Shown piece by piece: positions 48,649 to 60,738 of a stretch of DNA of 64,000 nt. This stretch comes from Methylopila capsulata (GTDB lineage: Bacteria; Pseudomonadota; Alphaproteobacteria; Rhizobiales; Methylopilaceae): positions 682,001-746,000 of the forward strand of contig NZ_JAFBCY010000001.1 in the NCBI RefSeq assembly GCF_016907975.1, written 5' to 3'. The position numbers and the translations under genes were made by a program. Below the pieces are notes generated by a model that saw nothing but the letters and a program-made list of their open reading frames with translations, had not been told where the DNA came from and searched no databases. How positions within the stretch are numbered: the stretch's first letter is position 1; each line of letters opens with the position of its first letter.

Positions 48649-50393
48649 CGTCCCGCTCCCGCCGCGGCGGTCCGCGGCTCGTTCGGCACCGGCGCCATCA
48701 GTTCGCGCAGCACCTCGGTCGGCGGCCCGAGCCGCGAGATCTGGCCGTTCTGCATGACCGCGACGCGGTCCGCGAGCTGGGCGAGCGCCGGCTTGTGGGT
48801 GACGAGCACGACGGTGACGCCGCGTTGCTTCAGCGTGGCCATGCAGGTGACGAGCGCCCGCTCGCCCTCTCCGTCGAGGCTGGCGTTGGGTTCGTCGAGC
48901 ACCACGATGCGCACGTCGCCGTAGACGGCGCGGGCGAGCGCGACGCGCTGGCGCTGGCCGCCGGAGAGCGGCGCGCCGCCGTTGACGAGCACGGTGTCGT
49001 AGCCCTGGGGCAGCGCCTGGATCAGGGCGTGGCACCCCGCGAGCTTCGCCGCGTCCACCACCTTGGCGTCGTCGGGCTCGTCGAAGCGGGCGATGATGTC
49101 GCGCACGCGGCCCGAGAACAGCTCGGTGCCCTGCGAGAGATAGCCCACGTAGCGGCGGCGCTGGTCGTCGCGCCAGTGCATGATGTCGCCGCCGTCGAGC
49201 CGCACCGACCCGCGGTGCGCCGCGCGCGAGCCGACGATCGCGCGGCAGAGCGTGCTCTTGCCGGAGCCGGACGGCCCGATGAAGGCGAGCGTCTCGCCCG
49301 GCGTGACGTTGAGCGAGACGCCGGCGAGGATCGCGCGCTCGTTGCCGGGCGCCATCACGGTGACGCCGGCGAGCGTCAGCCGCCCCTCGGGCTCCGGCAG
49401 GGCGATCGGCTCCTCGACGATGGCCTCGGAGGCGTCGAGCAGCTCCGAGATGCGCTTCCAGGCCGCGCCCGCCTGCTGCAGGCCGCGCCAGGCGGCGATC
49501 GACTGGTCGAGCGGGGCGAGCGCCCGCGACAGCAGGATCGAGCTCGCGATCATGCCGCCGGGCGTGATGTGGCCGCCGAGCGAGAGCCAGGCGCCGAGCG
49601 CGAGCGTCGCGATCTGGGCGACCACGCGCAGGAACTTGCCGGCGCCGATCATCACCGTGCCGGTGTCGGTCGCTTCCGCCAGCAGCGCGGTCGAGGCGCC
49701 GTTCGCACGGCTGGCGCGCTGCGCGAGCGGCCGGCCGAGGCCCATGGCGGCGACGGTGTCGACGTTGCGCGCGGCTTCCGCCAGCACGCGTTGCGCTTCC
49801 TGATGCCCCTGCGCGACCTTCTCGGTCGCGGGCTTGGTCACCCGGTCGTTGACGAGCGCGAGCGCGATGATGAGGACCGAGAACACCAGGCCCAGCAGGC
49901 CGAGATAGGGGTGGATGATGGTGCAGCCGAGCAGGAACAGCGGCATCCACGGCGTGTCGCACAGCGAAGGCAGCGTCGGCCCGGACAGGAACGAGCGCAC
50001 CGCGCGCAGGTCGTTGAACGGCGTGCCTTCGTAGGCGCCGCTGGACGACTTCACGAGCCCCCGCTCCGCCCCCATGGCCGCCGCGAACACCGGCTCGAAC
50101 AGCGTGTCCTCGATCCACTCGCCGATGCGGGCGAGCGTGCGCAGACGGAGCGATTCGAGCGCGGCGTAGACCGCGATCGACGCCGCGGCGATCAGCGTGA
50201 TGTAGATCAGCGTCTCCACCACGCCGCTGCGCAGGACGCGGTCGTAGACCTGCATCATGTAGAGCGACGGGACGAGCAGAAGCAGGTTGATGGCGACGCT
50301 GAAGAACGCCAGCAGCCCGAGCGCGGCGCGGATTTCGGTCCGCACGCGCGTCAACGCGACCGCGCCTGATCCCTTGCCTTCGACCCGCTTCAT
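48645..50393 (-). CDS. Type I secretion ABC transporter (PrtD type)
   Basis: A 582-residue half-transporter. Six membrane helices in residues 20-300 (LGLLAFFSVAINLLLLVPSL; LLGLVFSVLIIALALVN), then the ATPase domain: Walker A GPSGSGKST, signature LSGGQRQRVALAR, Walker B IVVLDEPNASLD. No N-terminal peptidase domain. PrtD-type systems export proteases, lipases or RTX proteins with C-terminal signals. No candidate substrate or TolC gene lies nearby. I start at ATG 50393; ten residues further upstream are possible. Confidence 0.93.
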   Translation of the reverse strand: MKRVEGKGSGAVALTRVRTEIRAALGLLAFFSVAINLLLLVPSLYMMQVYDRVLRSGVVETLIYITLIAAASIAVYAALESLRLRTLARIGEWIEDTLFEPVFAAAMGAERGLVKSSSGAYEGTPFNDLRAVRSFLSGPTLPSLCDTPWMPLFLLGCTIIHPYLGLLGLVFSVLIIALALVNDRVTKPATEKVAQGHQEAQRVLAEAARNVDTVAAMGLGRPLAQRASRANGASTALLAEATDTGTVMIGAGKFLRVVAQIATLALGAWLSLGGHITPGGMIASSILLSRALAPLDQSIAAWRGLQQAGAAWKRISELLDASEAIVEEPIALPEPEGRLTLAGVTVMAPGNERAILAGVSLNVTPGETLAFIGPSGSGKSTLCRAIVGSRAAHRGSVRLDGGDIMHWRDDQRRRYVGYLSQGTELFSGRVRDIIARFDEPDDAKVVDAAKLAGCHALIQALPQGYDTVLVNGGAPLSGGQRQRVALARAVYGDVRIVVLDEPNASLDGEGERALVTCMATLKQRGVTVVLVTHKPALAQLADRVAVMQNGQISRLGPPTEVLRELMAPVPNEPRTAAAGAGR

Positions 50394-50543
50394 CAAAGTC
50401 CCCTCAAACCGACGCGGAGGCACGTTGTGGCCAAACGATCACCTCGGGACAAGTTAGTAGTTTCCCGGCGCCTTACGATCCATGAACCTAGCCTGAGAAG
50501 GTAACGAACTGGATATCAGTGCAATAACGAACCCGGCGCGATT

Positions 50544-51804
<1,261 letters not shown>

Positions 51805-51829
51805 CGCGCGCTTTTCTCCCCGCTCGAGC

Positions 51830-52921
51830 TCATCGACGCGACGAGCCCTCCGGCAGGAACAGGCACGCGTCGCCGTAGGAGTAGAACCGGTAGCGCTCGG
51901 CGATGGCGTGGGCGTAGGCGCGCTTGACGACGTCGAGGCCGGCGAAGGCCGCGATCAGCATCATCAACGTTGAGCGCGGCAGGTGGAAGTTGGTCAGCAG
52001 CGCGTCCACCGCCCGGAAGGGCACGCCCGGCGTGATGAAGATGTCGGTCGCGCCGTCGAACGCCGAAAGCCGTCCGTCGGGGTCGACCGCGCTCTCCAGC
52101 AGCCGCGTCGAGGTGGTGCCGACCGCGACCAGCCGGCCGCCGGCGGCGCGCGCCGCGTTCAGCGCCTCGGCGGTTCCGGCTTCCAGCACGCCGTTCTCGA
52201 AATGCATGCGGTGGTCGTCGGTGTCGTCGACCTTCACGGGAAGGAAGGTGCCCGCGCCGACGTGCAGCACGGTCTCGTGGCGGGAGACCCCGCGGCGGTC
52301 GAGCGCTTGCGTGAGGCGCGGCGTGAAGTGCAGGCCGGCGGTAGGCGCCGCGACCGCGCCGGGCTCGCGCGCGAACAGCGTCTGGTAGTCCTCGCCGTCG
52401 CGGGCGTCGGTGGCGCGCTTGCCCTCAATGTAGGGCGGCAGCGGCATCTCGCCGGCGCGGGCGATCGCGAGGTCGAGATCAGGCCCCGACAGATCGAAGG
52501 CGAGCGTGACCTCGCCGCCCTCCCCGCGGGATTCCACGGTCGCGGCCAGCGCGCCGAGCAGGCAGGCGCCGCCCTCCGCCCCCACGACCACCCGCTCGCC
52601 TGGAAGCAGCTTCTTGGCGGGGCGCGCGAAGGCCTTCCAGCGCGCGCCGTCGAGGCGCTGATGCAGCAGCAGTTCGACCCGGGCCGCGCTGTCGCCCCGC
52701 AGCCGCACGGCCCTGAGGCGCGCCGGGATCACCCGCGTGGCGTTGACGACCAGCGCGTCGCCGGGCGCGAGCAGGTCAGGCAGGTCGGAGATCAGCCGGT
52801 CTTCGAGCTCCGGCGTCCCGCCGGGACGCACGACGAGCAAGCGCGCGCTGTCGCGGGGGTTCGCCGGCCGAAGCGCAATCAGCTCCTCCGGCAGATCGAA
52901 ATCGAACAGGGAGACGTCCAT
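51830..52921 (-). CDS. queA: tRNA preQ1(34) S-adenosylmethionine ribosyltransferase-isomerase
   Basis: A 363-residue QueA that adds the ribosyl part of S-adenosylmethionine to preQ1 in tRNA, giving epoxyqueuosine. Signature parts: [45 protein letters not shown] and [20 protein letters not shown]. It precedes tgt, so both preQ1 steps share a transcript. Upstream it is adjacent to the YdcZ-like gene with 19 bases between. Confidence 0.96.
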   Translation of the reverse strand: MDVSLFDFDLPEELIALRPANPRDSARLLVVRPGGTPELEDRLISDLPDLLAPGDALVVNATRVIPARLRAVRLRGDSAARVELLLHQRLDGARWKAFARPAKKLLPGERVVVGAEGGACLLGALAATVESRGEGGEVTLAFDLSGPDLDLAIARAGEMPLPPYIEGKRATDARDGEDYQTLFAREPGAVAAPTAGLHFTPRLTQALDRRGVSRHETVLHVGAGTFLPVKVDDTDDHRMHFENGVLEAGTAEALNAARAAGGRLVAVGTTSTRLLESAVDPDGRLSAFDGATDIFITPGVPFRAVDALLTNFHLPRSTLMMLIAAFAGLDVVKRAYAHAIAERYRFYSYGDACLFLPEGSSRR

Positions 52922-52940
52922 CGCGGTCCGGCGTCCGCGC

Positions 52941-53393
52941 TCAGAACAGGCGCACGAGCAGCGCGCCGACGAACAGCGTGACGATCCCGACCATGCGCAG
53001 CAGGCTGAGCGGCTGCACCGGCACGCCGAGCGCGCCGAAATGGTCGAGCAGCGCCGCGCAGAGCAACTGTCCCGCGATCACGAAGGCGATCGTCGCAGCG
53101 ACGCCGAGCTTCGGCACCGACAGGGTGACGACGACGATGAAGGCCGCGCCCAGCAGGCCGCCGCCGATCCACCAGCCGAACGCCACGTCGCGGGCGCTCG
53201 CGATGGCCGGGCCGACCACGCCCATGGCGACGGACGCCGTGGTGAGGGCGATGGTCCCCACCCAGAACGACACCATGCTCGCCGCCACCGGCGAGCCGAT
53301 GCGCTGGGCGAGGCCGGAGTTGACGATGCTCTGCAGCGCGACGCCCGCGCCGACCAAAAGGACCGGCAGCCCGAGCAGGAGTTTCGAGAGCAT
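52941..53393 (-). CDS. YdcZ/DUF606-type DMT transporter
   Basis: A 150-residue membrane protein with about five helices ([94 protein letters not shown]). This is the half-size DMT family. ATG 53393 gives the first helix at the N-terminus. Substrate unknown. It lies between ppiB and queA on the same strand with gaps under 20 bases, so it is part of that operon. Confidence 0.85.
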   Translation of the reverse strand: MLSKLLLGLPVLLVGAGVALQSIVNSGLAQRIGSPVAASMVSFWVGTIALTTASVAMGVVGPAIASARDVAFGWWIGGGLLGAAFIVVVTLSVPKLGVAATIAFVIAGQLLCAALLDHFGALGVPVQPLSLLRMVGIVTLFVGALLVRLF

Positions 53394-53407
53394 CGTCGGA
53401 AGCCTCC

Positions 53408-53869
<462 letters not shown>

Positions 53870-53909
53870 GTCAGTTCCTCTCGTTGTCGTTGAGGTCGGA
53901 GCGCGGGGA

Positions 53910-54464
53910 TCAGCCCGCTGCGCCGACGAGGCGGGCGGAGGTCACCTTGTCCGGGCTCGACACCATGCCGCCTTCGCCCGAGCCCTTCTTGAGCTTGTCG
54001 ACGACGTCCATGCCCTGCGTGACCTCGCCCACGATCGTGTACTGCCCGTCCAGCCAGGGGGACGCGGCGAAGCAGATGAAGAACTGGCTGTTGGCGCTGT
54101 CGGGCGACCCCGCGCGCGCCATGCCCACCACGCCGCGCTTGAAGCTCTCCTTGGAGAACTCCGCCGCGACGTCGGGGTACTTCGAGCCGCCGGAGCCGGT
54201 GCCGGTCGGGTCGCCGGTCTGGGCCATGAAGCCCGCGATCACGCGGTGGAACGGAACGCCGTCGTAGAACTTCTCGTTCACGAGCCTGACGATGCGCTCG
54301 ACGTGCTTGGGCGCGAGGTCCGGCCGCAGGCGGATGGTCACCGCGCCCTTGGTGGTCTCGAGCACGATCGACGGCCCGGCCTTGGCCGGCGCCGCGGTCT
54401 GCGCCGCGGCGGGCGCGACGGCGGCGAGGCCGAACGCGAAGGCGAGTGCGAGCAGCAGCTTCAT
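53910..54464 (-). CDS. Peptidyl-prolyl cis-trans isomerase, exported cyclophilin
   Basis: A 184-residue cyclophilin with a signal peptide (MKLLLALAFAFGLAAVAPAA, cut after AAAQ). Core: FHRVIAGFMAQTGDPTGTGS, NSQFFICFAASPWLDGQYTI. It should assist proline isomerisation in periplasmic proteins. The start at ATG 54464 is fixed by the signal peptide. It lies 41 bases downstream of coaD on the same strand. Confidence 0.93.
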   Translation of the reverse strand: MKLLLALAFAFGLAAVAPAAAQTAAPAKAGPSIVLETTKGAVTIRLRPDLAPKHVERIVRLVNEKFYDGVPFHRVIAGFMAQTGDPTGTGSGGSKYPDVAAEFSKESFKRGVVGMARAGSPDSANSQFFICFAASPWLDGQYTIVGEVTQGMDVVDKLKKGSGEGGMVSSPDKVTSARLVGAAG

Positions 54465-54505
54465 GGACAGCGTCCTCGGAAGGATCGAGCGGCGCGACGG
54501 CGCGC

Positions 54506-55003
54506 TCATGAACGGAACCGATCGGCGAGCCGGCGCGCGACCTCGGGCGGCGCGAAGGCCGAGACGTCGCCGCCCATGGCCGCGATCTGGCGGACGAGCG
54601 TGGCGGTGATGAAGCGGGACGCGGGGCCGGCCGGCAGGAAGACGGTCTGCACCTCCGGCGCCAGCTCGCCGTTCATGCCCGCCATCTGCATCTCGTAATC
54701 GAAGTCGGTCGCGTCCCGCAACCCGCGGACGAGCAGCGTCGCGCCGGCCGCGCGCGCGGCCTCGACGACAAGGCCCGAGAACGCGACGATCTCCAGGGCG
54801 ACGCCCGCCGTTTCGGCCAGCGGGCCGCAGGTCGCCGCGATCAGCTCGCGGCGCTCGTCAGCCGAGAAGATCGGTTGCTTGCCGGCATGGACCCCCACCC
54901 CGACGACGAGCCGATCCGCGAGCGTGAGCGCGCGCGCGACCACGTCGAGGTGTCCGTTGGTCACCGGGTCGAAGGAGCCGGCGTAGAAGGCGGTGCGGGG
55001 CAT
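54506..55003 (-). CDS. coaD: Phosphopantetheine adenylyltransferase
   Basis: A 165-residue enzyme of coenzyme A synthesis that joins AMP to 4'-phosphopantetheine. Nucleotidyltransferase signature [17 protein letters not shown] at the start, [20 protein letters not shown] in the middle, [20 protein letters not shown] near the end. Length is normal. First gene of the coaD - cyclophilins - YdcZ - queA - tgt run. Confidence 0.97.
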   Translation of the reverse strand: MPRTAFYAGSFDPVTNGHLDVVARALTLADRLVVGVGVHAGKQPIFSADERRELIAATCGPLAETAGVALEIVAFSGLVVEAARAAGATLLVRGLRDATDFDYEMQMAGMNGELAPEVQTVFLPAGPASRFITATLVRQIAAMGGDVSAFAPPEVARRLADRFRS

Positions 55004-55177
55004 GGGCGACCGGCGACGTGAACCCGAGGGCGGATTGCGCGCCGTGCTTACCGCGCTGGCGGTCCGGACGGCAAGCCCGGCCGGCTTCGAACCGGTGAAC
55101 GCGACATGAACGCCCGGCCCAGAAAACGTTCAGTCGACCGCCGCCATTCTCGCCGGCGAAACATCGAGGAGGTCGTG

Positions 55178-55348
55178 ATGAACGCCGAACCGACGATGCG
55201 TTCGCAAAGGCTCCGCACGGCGCTCGCGGGCGTCGCCCTGCTCTACGCGCTGCTGTCGCTGGCGGTGCTCGCCACCGCGTCGACGCCAATGCGCGGCGGG
55301 AAGCCGAACGCAGCGACCTCTCTCGAAAGCCAACCCCTCGCGCGGTGA
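55178..55348 (+). CDS. Small single-helix membrane protein, unknown
   Basis: A 56-residue protein with a basic head (MNAEPTMRSQRLR), one membrane helix (TALAGVALLYALLSLAVLAT) and a short polar tail. GAGGAGG lies seven bases before the ATG. Its transcript would end at the bidirectional terminator at 55459-55495. No family recognised. Confidence 0.6.
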   Translation: MNAEPTMRSQRLRTALAGVALLYALLSLAVLATASTPMRGGKPNAATSLESQPLAR

Positions 55349-55458
55349 CCCCCGCCGCGAAACGGCGTCTGGACGAAATCCCGCCCCTCTTCGTCCCGAA
55401 CGCGCGCGAGGACGCCCGGCCCCTGGGGAGCGGCCGGGCGGCTTCATCCTGAAAACGC

Positions 55459-55495
55459 AAAACGGCGCGTCGCAGAGCCTGCGACGCGCCGTTTT
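55459..55495. terminator. Bidirectional terminator between the tRNA-like RNA and the small membrane gene
   Basis: AAAACGGCGCGTCGCAG pairs perfectly with CTGCGACGCGCCGTTTT around AGC. On the minus strand it begins six bases after the CCA of the tRNA-like RNA. Confidence 0.93.
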
Positions 55496-55501
55496 GGATC
55501 T

Positions 55502-55577
55502 TGGAGGCCCAGCCTGGATTTGAACCAGGATGTAGAAGCGTTCCCGCTTCCTAGAGTAGCCATTCCCCCACCGGGCC
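55502..55577 (-). ncRNA. tRNA-like RNA with tetraloop-capped anticodon arm
   Basis: A 76-nt cloverleaf with encoded CCA. Acceptor GGCCCGG/CTGGGCC (one G-U), U8, D-loop AATGGCTA with A14, A15, G18, G19 and A21, T-arm CCTGG TTCAAAT CCAGG, U48 for the Levitt pair. The D-stem is weak (GGGG/CTCT). The anticodon arm does not fit a decoding tRNA: GAAGCG pairs with CGCTTC and leaves a four-base GGAA loop of GNRA type; U33 is absent, and the discriminator base is U. The sequence lies 80 bases after the gyrA stop on the same strand and is followed at once by a strong terminator, so it is probably transcribed. A decayed tRNA is the alternative, but the other arms are intact. Confidence 0.7.
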
Positions 55578-55657
55578 GACGTCCGGACGATGTCACGGAC
55601 GAATGCGCCGAACAACGATGACCGGAAGTTAAGCTTAAACCTTTCTTACCCCGTCGC

Positions 55658-58399
55658 TCACGCGCCGGCGTCGCCCTCGTCGCCGGCCTCGGCGGTCTCC
55701 TCCTCGCCGATGTGCTCGACGGAGACCACGCGCTCGCCCTCGGCGGTGTTGAACACGATCACCCCCTGCGTCGAGCGGCCCGCGAGGCGGATGCCCTCGA
55801 CCGGGCAGCGGATCAGCTGGCCGGCGTCCGTGACCAGCATGATCTGGTCGGCGTGCTCCACCGGGAACGAGGCGACCAGCGGCCCGTTGCGGTCGTTGGT
55901 GACCATCGCGACGATGCCCTTGCCGCCGCGGCCGGTGACCCGGTACTCGAACGACGACGAGCGCTTGCCGTAGCCGTTCTCCGACAGGGTGAGGATCATC
56001 TGCTCGGCCGCGCTCATGGCGGCGTAGCGCTCCGGCGAAATCCGGACGTCCTCGTCCCCGCCGTCCTCGTCGATCTCGGCGGGGGCGTCCTCCGTGGCGC
56101 TCTCGCCCTGGCCGCGCCGCACGGCGTTCGCGAGCTTGAGATAGGCCAGGCGCTCGGCCGGCTCCGCCTCGAAGTGGCGCAGGATCGACAGCGAGATGAC
56201 CTTGTCGTCCTTCGCCAGCGTCACGCCGCGGACGCCGACCGAATCGCGGCCCTTGAACACGCGCACATCGTCGACCCGGAAGCGGATGCACTGGCCGCCG
56301 GCCGTCGTCAGCAGCACGTCGTCGTCCTCGGTGCAGATCTGCACGTCGACGATCGCCTCGCCCTCGTCGAGCTTCATGGCGATCTTGCCGGAGCGGTTGA
56401 CGTTGACGAAGTCGGACAGCTTGTTGCGCCGGACGGTGCCGCCCGAGGTCGCGAACATCACGTCGTACTTCGCCCACTCCGACTCGTTCTCGGTGAGCGG
56501 CATGATGGTCGTGATGCGCTCGCTCTGCTCGAGCGGCAGCATGTTGACCAGCGCCTTGCCGCGCGCCTGGGGAGCCGCGAGCGGCAGACGCCACACCTTC
56601 TCCTTGTAGACCTGGCCGCGCGACGAGAAGAACAGCACCGGCGTGTGGGTGTTCGCCACGAACAGCCGGGCGACGAAGTCCTCCTCGCGGAACGACATGC
56701 CGGAGCGGCCCTTGCCGCCGCGGCGCTGCGCCCGGTAGGTCGCGAGCGGCACGCGCTTGACGTAGCCGGCGTGGGACACGGTCACGACCATGTCCTCGCG
56801 CTGGATCAGGTCCTCATCCTCGAAGTCGGCGTCGGATTCGAGGATCTCGGTGCGCCGCGGCGTGGCGAACTGGGCCTTCGCGGCCAGCAGCTCCTCGCGC
56901 ACGATCGCCTGCACCCGCTCGCGCGAGCGCAGGATCTCGAGGTAGTCGGCGATCTCGACCGCGATCTTGTCGAGTTCTTCCGCGATCTCGTCGCGGCCAA
57001 GCGCCGTGAGGCGGGCGAGCCGCAGCTCGAGGATGGCGCGGGCCTGCTCGAACGACAGGCGGTAGGTGCCGTCCGCCGCCAGCTTGTGGCGCGGGTCGTC
57101 GATCAGCTCGATCAGCGGCGCGACGTCCATCGCGGGCCAGTCGCGGTCCATCAGGCGGTCGCGCGCCGTCGCCGGGTCCGGCGCGGTGCGGATCGTCTGG
57201 ATGACCTCGTCGATGTTAGCGACCGCGATCGCGAGGCCGACCAAGACATGCGCCCGGTCGCGGGCCTTGTTGAGGCGGAACTTGGTGCGGCGGCTGATCA
57301 CCTCCTCGCGGAAGGCGAGGAAGGCGACGAGCACGTCGCGCAGGTTCATCAGCTCGGGCTTGCCGCCGTTGAGCGCCACCATGTTGACGCCGAACGTCGC
57401 CTGCAGCTGGGAGAACCGGTAGAGCTGGTTCAGCACCACGTCGGCGACCGCGTCGCGCTTCAGCTCGACCACGATCCGCATGCCCTGGCGGTCGCTCTCG
57501 TCGCGGAGGTCGGATACGCCCTCGACGCGCTTGTCGCGCACGAGCTCGGCGATCTTCTCGACCAGCGTCGCCTTGTTCACCTGGTAGGGCAGCTCGGAGA
57601 CGATGAGAGCCTCGCGCTCCTTGCGCACGGTCTCGACCTCGACCCGTCCGCGCATGATCACCGAGCCGCGGCCGGTGGTGTAGGCGGAGCGGATGCCGCC
57701 GCGGCCGAGGATCAGACCCGAAGTCGGGAAGTCCGGCCCTGGGACGATCTCGAGCAGCTCCTCGACCTCCATCTCGGGCTTCTCGATCAGCGCCACGCAG
57801 GCGTCGACCACTTCGCCGAGATTGTGGGGAGGGATGTTGGTCGCCATGCCAACGGCGATGCCGCCCGCGCCGTTGACCAGCAGGTTCGGGAACTGCGCCG
57901 GCAGGACCGAAGGCTCCTTCTCGGAGCCGTCGTAATTGTCCTGGAAGTCGACCGTGTCCTCGTCGATGTCGGCCAGCAGCGCCATGGCGGGCTTCGCCAG
58001 CCGCACCTCGGTGTACCGCATGGCGGCCGGCATATCGCCGTCGATCGAGCCGAAGTTGCCCTGGCCGTCCGCCAGCATCAGCCGCATCGAGAATTCCTGC
58101 GCCATGCGGACGAGCGCGAAGTAGATCGATTGGTCGCCGTGCGGGTGATACTTACCGATGACGTCGCCGACCACGCGGGCCGACTTGCGGTAGGGCCGAT
58201 CGGGGAAGTAGCCGTTCTCGTTCATCGAGAACAGGATGCGCCGGTGCACCGGCTTCAAGCCGTCGCGCACGTCGGGCAGCGCGCGCGCCACGATCACGCT
58301 CATGGCGTAGTCGAGGTAGGAGCGGCGCATCTCGTCGGCGATGGAGACCGGCTTGATGTCGGACGGGCCGCCGGACGTCGGATCGGTAGGATCGGCCAA
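55658..58399 (-). CDS. gyrA: DNA gyrase subunit A
   Basis: A 913-residue type II topoisomerase subunit. The catalytic Tyr is in [10 protein letters not shown]; the winged-helix part has [20 protein letters not shown]; the C-terminal beta-pinwheel holds the GyrA box [10 protein letters not shown] and further repeats ([20 protein letters not shown]), then an acidic tail. No ATG is available before the conserved [10 protein letters not shown] block; I chose TTG 58399, and TTG 58435 would add 12 residues. The quinolone-determining region reads [17 protein letters not shown]: Gln90 and Phe94 replace the E. coli Ser83 and Asp87. Confidence 0.97.
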   Translation of the reverse strand: MADPTDPTSGGPSDIKPVSIADEMRRSYLDYAMSVIVARALPDVRDGLKPVHRRILFSMNENGYFPDRPYRKSARVVGDVIGKYHPHGDQSIYFALVRMAQEFSMRLMLADGQGNFGSIDGDMPAAMRYTEVRLAKPAMALLADIDEDTVDFQDNYDGSEKEPSVLPAQFPNLLVNGAGGIAVGMATNIPPHNLGEVVDACVALIEKPEMEVEELLEIVPGPDFPTSGLILGRGGIRSAYTTGRGSVIMRGRVEVETVRKEREALIVSELPYQVNKATLVEKIAELVRDKRVEGVSDLRDESDRQGMRIVVELKRDAVADVVLNQLYRFSQLQATFGVNMVALNGGKPELMNLRDVLVAFLAFREEVISRRTKFRLNKARDRAHVLVGLAIAVANIDEVIQTIRTAPDPATARDRLMDRDWPAMDVAPLIELIDDPRHKLAADGTYRLSFEQARAILELRLARLTALGRDEIAEELDKIAVEIADYLEILRSRERVQAIVREELLAAKAQFATPRRTEILESDADFEDEDLIQREDMVVTVSHAGYVKRVPLATYRAQRRGGKGRSGMSFREEDFVARLFVANTHTPVLFFSSRGQVYKEKVWRLPLAAPQARGKALVNMLPLEQSERITTIMPLTENESEWAKYDVMFATSGGTVRRNKLSDFVNVNRSGKIAMKLDEGEAIVDVQICTEDDDVLLTTAGGQCIRFRVDDVRVFKGRDSVGVRGVTLAKDDKVISLSILRHFEAEPAERLAYLKLANAVRRGQGESATEDAPAEIDEDGGDEDVRISPERYAAMSAAEQMILTLSENGYGKRSSSFEYRVTGRGGKGIVAMVTNDRNGPLVASFPVEHADQIMLVTDAGQLIRCPVEGIRLAGRSTQGVIVFNTAEGERVVSVEHIGEEETAEAGDEGDAGA

Positions 58400-58631
58400 G
58401 ATTGAAATGCTTTCGATCGTTGCTTGCGGCCGCAAACTAGACGATTCCGCGCGCCGACGCCAACTTCGCCCGCCGATTCGGCGACGCTAAAACCTCATAT
58501 ACGCCAATATGTTACGGGCGCGACCCGGAGCGCATGGCGGAAACACGACAGGCGCCCACCGCTCTTTCGCGCCGCCGCGACTGTGGATAGGCTTCCGAGG
58601 CTCTCCCGCCGCGCCGTCTCGGGATCCACGC

Positions 58632-59258
58632 GTGCTCCTCGATTTCTTCTCGTCCGCCTTCGTCACCCTGCTCGTGACGATGGATCCGGTTGGCCTCGCG
58701 CCGGTGTTCCTGGCGCTCACGCCGGGGGCGAGCGCGAGCGCGCGCCGGCGGATCGCGCTCCGCGCCGTCGTCATCGCGTTCTGCGTGCTCGCGGGCTTCG
58801 CGCTGGTCGGCGACTGGCTGCTGCGTCAGCTCGGCATCACCCTGCCGGCCTTCCGGATCGCAGGCGGCATCCTGCTGTTCTGGATCGCCTTCGAGATGAT
58901 CTTCCAGCTGCGCATGGAGCGGAAGGCCTCGACCGCGGAGCAGGCGCTGCAGGAGCACTACAACGACCTCGCCGCCTTCCCGCTGGCGATCCCGCTGATG
59001 GCCGGCCCGGGCGCGATCGCCGCCGTGCTGCTGTTTTCCGGCCGCGCCGGCGGCGATCCCCTCCGCTTCGGCGTGCTGATCGGGACCGTCGCGCTGGTCA
59101 CCGCGGCCTGCTACCTCGCCTTCCGCTTCGCCGAGCCGATCGACCGGCTGCTGGGCCGCACCGGCAACCTGGTCCTGACCCGCCTGCTCGGCGTCGTCCT
59201 CGCGGCGCTCGCCGTGCAGTTCGCGATCGACGGCGTGAAGGCGGTGATCGCGGGCTGA
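58632..59258 (+). CDS. MarC family membrane protein
   Basis: A 208-residue inner-membrane protein with six helices, of the MarC (UPF0056) family. Signatures: FVTLLVTMDPVGLAPVFLAL at the start, FRIAGGILLFWIAFEMIF, FPLAIPLMAGPGAIAAVLL and LTRLLGVVLAALAVQFAIDG at the end. Despite the name the family is not proven to affect antibiotic resistance. The start is GTG 58632; a longer frame upstream has no protein character. Confidence 0.92.
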   Translation: MLLDFFSSAFVTLLVTMDPVGLAPVFLALTPGASASARRRIALRAVVIAFCVLAGFALVGDWLLRQLGITLPAFRIAGGILLFWIAFEMIFQLRMERKASTAEQALQEHYNDLAAFPLAIPLMAGPGAIAAVLLFSGRAGGDPLRFGVLIGTVALVTAACYLAFRFAEPIDRLLGRTGNLVLTRLLGVVLAALAVQFAIDGVKAVIAG

Positions 59259-59310
59259 GCCGGCGCGGCCGTCCATTGCTCCGCCCCGCCGCGGCGACTA
59301 GGTTCCCGCG

Positions 59311-60738
59311 ATGACAGACGCCCCTTTCTCCCCCATCCACGTCGTCGGCGGCGGCCTCGCCGGTTCCGAGGCCGCGTGGCAGATCGCCAACGCCGGCGTG
59401 CCCGTGACGCTGCACGAGATGCGGCCCGAACGCTCGACCGACGCGCACCAGACCGACGGCCTCGCCGAACTGGTGTGCTCGAACTCGTTCCGCTCCGACG
59501 ACGCCGAGCAGAACGCGGTCGGCCTGCTGCACCAAGAGATGCGGCGGCTGAACTCGTTGGTGATGCAGGCGGCCGACGGCGCCCAGGTGCCGGCCGGCGG
59601 CGCTCTCGCGGTCGATCGCGGCGCCTTCTCGGCCGCCGTCACGGCGGCGCTGGAGGCGCATCCCCTGGTGACGATCGAGCGCGCCGAGATCGCCGGCCTG
59701 CCGCCGGAGGCCTGGGACAGCGTGATTGTGGCGACCGGCCCGCTCACCTCGCCGGCGCTGGCGGAGGCCGTGCGCGCCGTCACCGGCGAAGGCGAGCTCG
59801 CCTTCTTCGACGCCATCGCGCCGATCGTCCACGCCGACTCGATCGACATGTCCGTCGCCTGGCGGCAGTCGCGCTACGACAAGGTGGGCCCCGGCGGCAC
59901 CGGCGCCGACTACGTCAACTGCCCGATGACGCGCGAGCAGTACGAAGCCTTCGTCGCGGGGCTGGTCGCCGGCGACAAGGTCTCTTTCAAGGAGTGGGAG
60001 GCGACGACGCCCTACTTCGACGGCTGCCTGCCCGTCGAGGTGATGGCCGAGCGCGGGCCCGAGACGCTGCGGCACGGCCCGATGAAGCCGATGGGGCTCA
60101 CCAACGCGCACCAGCCCGAGATCAAGGCCTACGCCGTGGTCCAGCTCCGCCAGGACAACGCGCTGGGCACGCTCTACAACATGGTCGGCTTCCAGACGAA
60201 GCTGCGCCACGCCGAGCAGGTCCGGCTGTTCCGCACCATTCCGGGGCTTGAGAACGCCGAGTTCGCCCGGCTGGGCGGCCTGCACCGCAACACCTATCTG
60301 CACAGCCCGAAGCTGCTCGACCCGACGCTGCGCCTGAAGGCCCAGCCGCGGCTGCGCTTCGCCGGCCAGATCACCGGCTGCGAGGGCTATGTGGAGAGCG
60401 CGGCGGTGGGCCTCATGGCCGGACGGTTCGCGGCCGGCGAGCGGCTCGGCCGCGCCTTCGCCCCGCCGCCCGTCACCACCGCGCTCGGCGCGCTGCTCGG
60501 CCACATCACCGGCGGGCACCTCAGCGTCGAGGGCGAAGGCCCCAAGAGCTACCAGCCGATGAACGTCAACTTCGGCCTGTTCCCCCCAGTGGAGGGCGCG
60601 CTCCGCCTGCCCGACGGCTCACGCCCCCGCGGCGCGCAGAAGGCGGCGGTGAAGAAGCGCATGCTGACCGACAGGGCGCGGGCCGATCTTGCCGCGTGGA
60701 TGGGTGGATCACAGGTTTCGGCGGAGGCTGCGGCATGA
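59311..60738 (+). CDS. trmFO: tRNA uracil-54 C5-methyltransferase, folate- and FAD-dependent
   Basis: A 475-residue flavoprotein that makes ribothymidine-54 in tRNA with methylene-tetrahydrofolate. FAD-binding [20 protein letters not shown] at the start; [12 protein letters not shown] with a functional Cys; [32 protein letters not shown] and GHITGGH. Its stop overlaps the DUF3253 gene by four bases. Confidence 0.97.
   Translation: MTDAPFSPIHVVGGGLAGSEAAWQIANAGVPVTLHEMRPERSTDAHQTDGLAELVCSNSFRSDDAEQNAVGLLHQEMRRLNSLVMQAADGAQVPAGGALAVDRGAFSAAVTAALEAHPLVTIERAEIAGLPPEAWDSVIVATGPLTSPALAEAVRAVTGEGELAFFDAIAPIVHADSIDMSVAWRQSRYDKVGPGGTGADYVNCPMTREQYEAFVAGLVAGDKVSFKEWEATTPYFDGCLPVEVMAERGPETLRHGPMKPMGLTNAHQPEIKAYAVVQLRQDNALGTLYNMVGFQTKLRHAEQVRLFRTIPGLENAEFARLGGLHRNTYLHSPKLLDPTLRLKAQPRLRFAGQITGCEGYVESAAVGLMAGRFAAGERLGRAFAPPPVTTALGALLGHITGGHLSVEGEGPKSYQPMNVNFGLFPPVEGALRLPDGSRPRGAQKAAVKKRMLTDRARADLAAWMGGSQVSAEAAA

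Noticed and set aside
55502-55577. Calling the structure a serine or proline tRNA from the GGA/GGG bases
   Set aside because: The arm pairs through those bases, U33 is missing and there is no long variable arm as tRNA-Ser requires.
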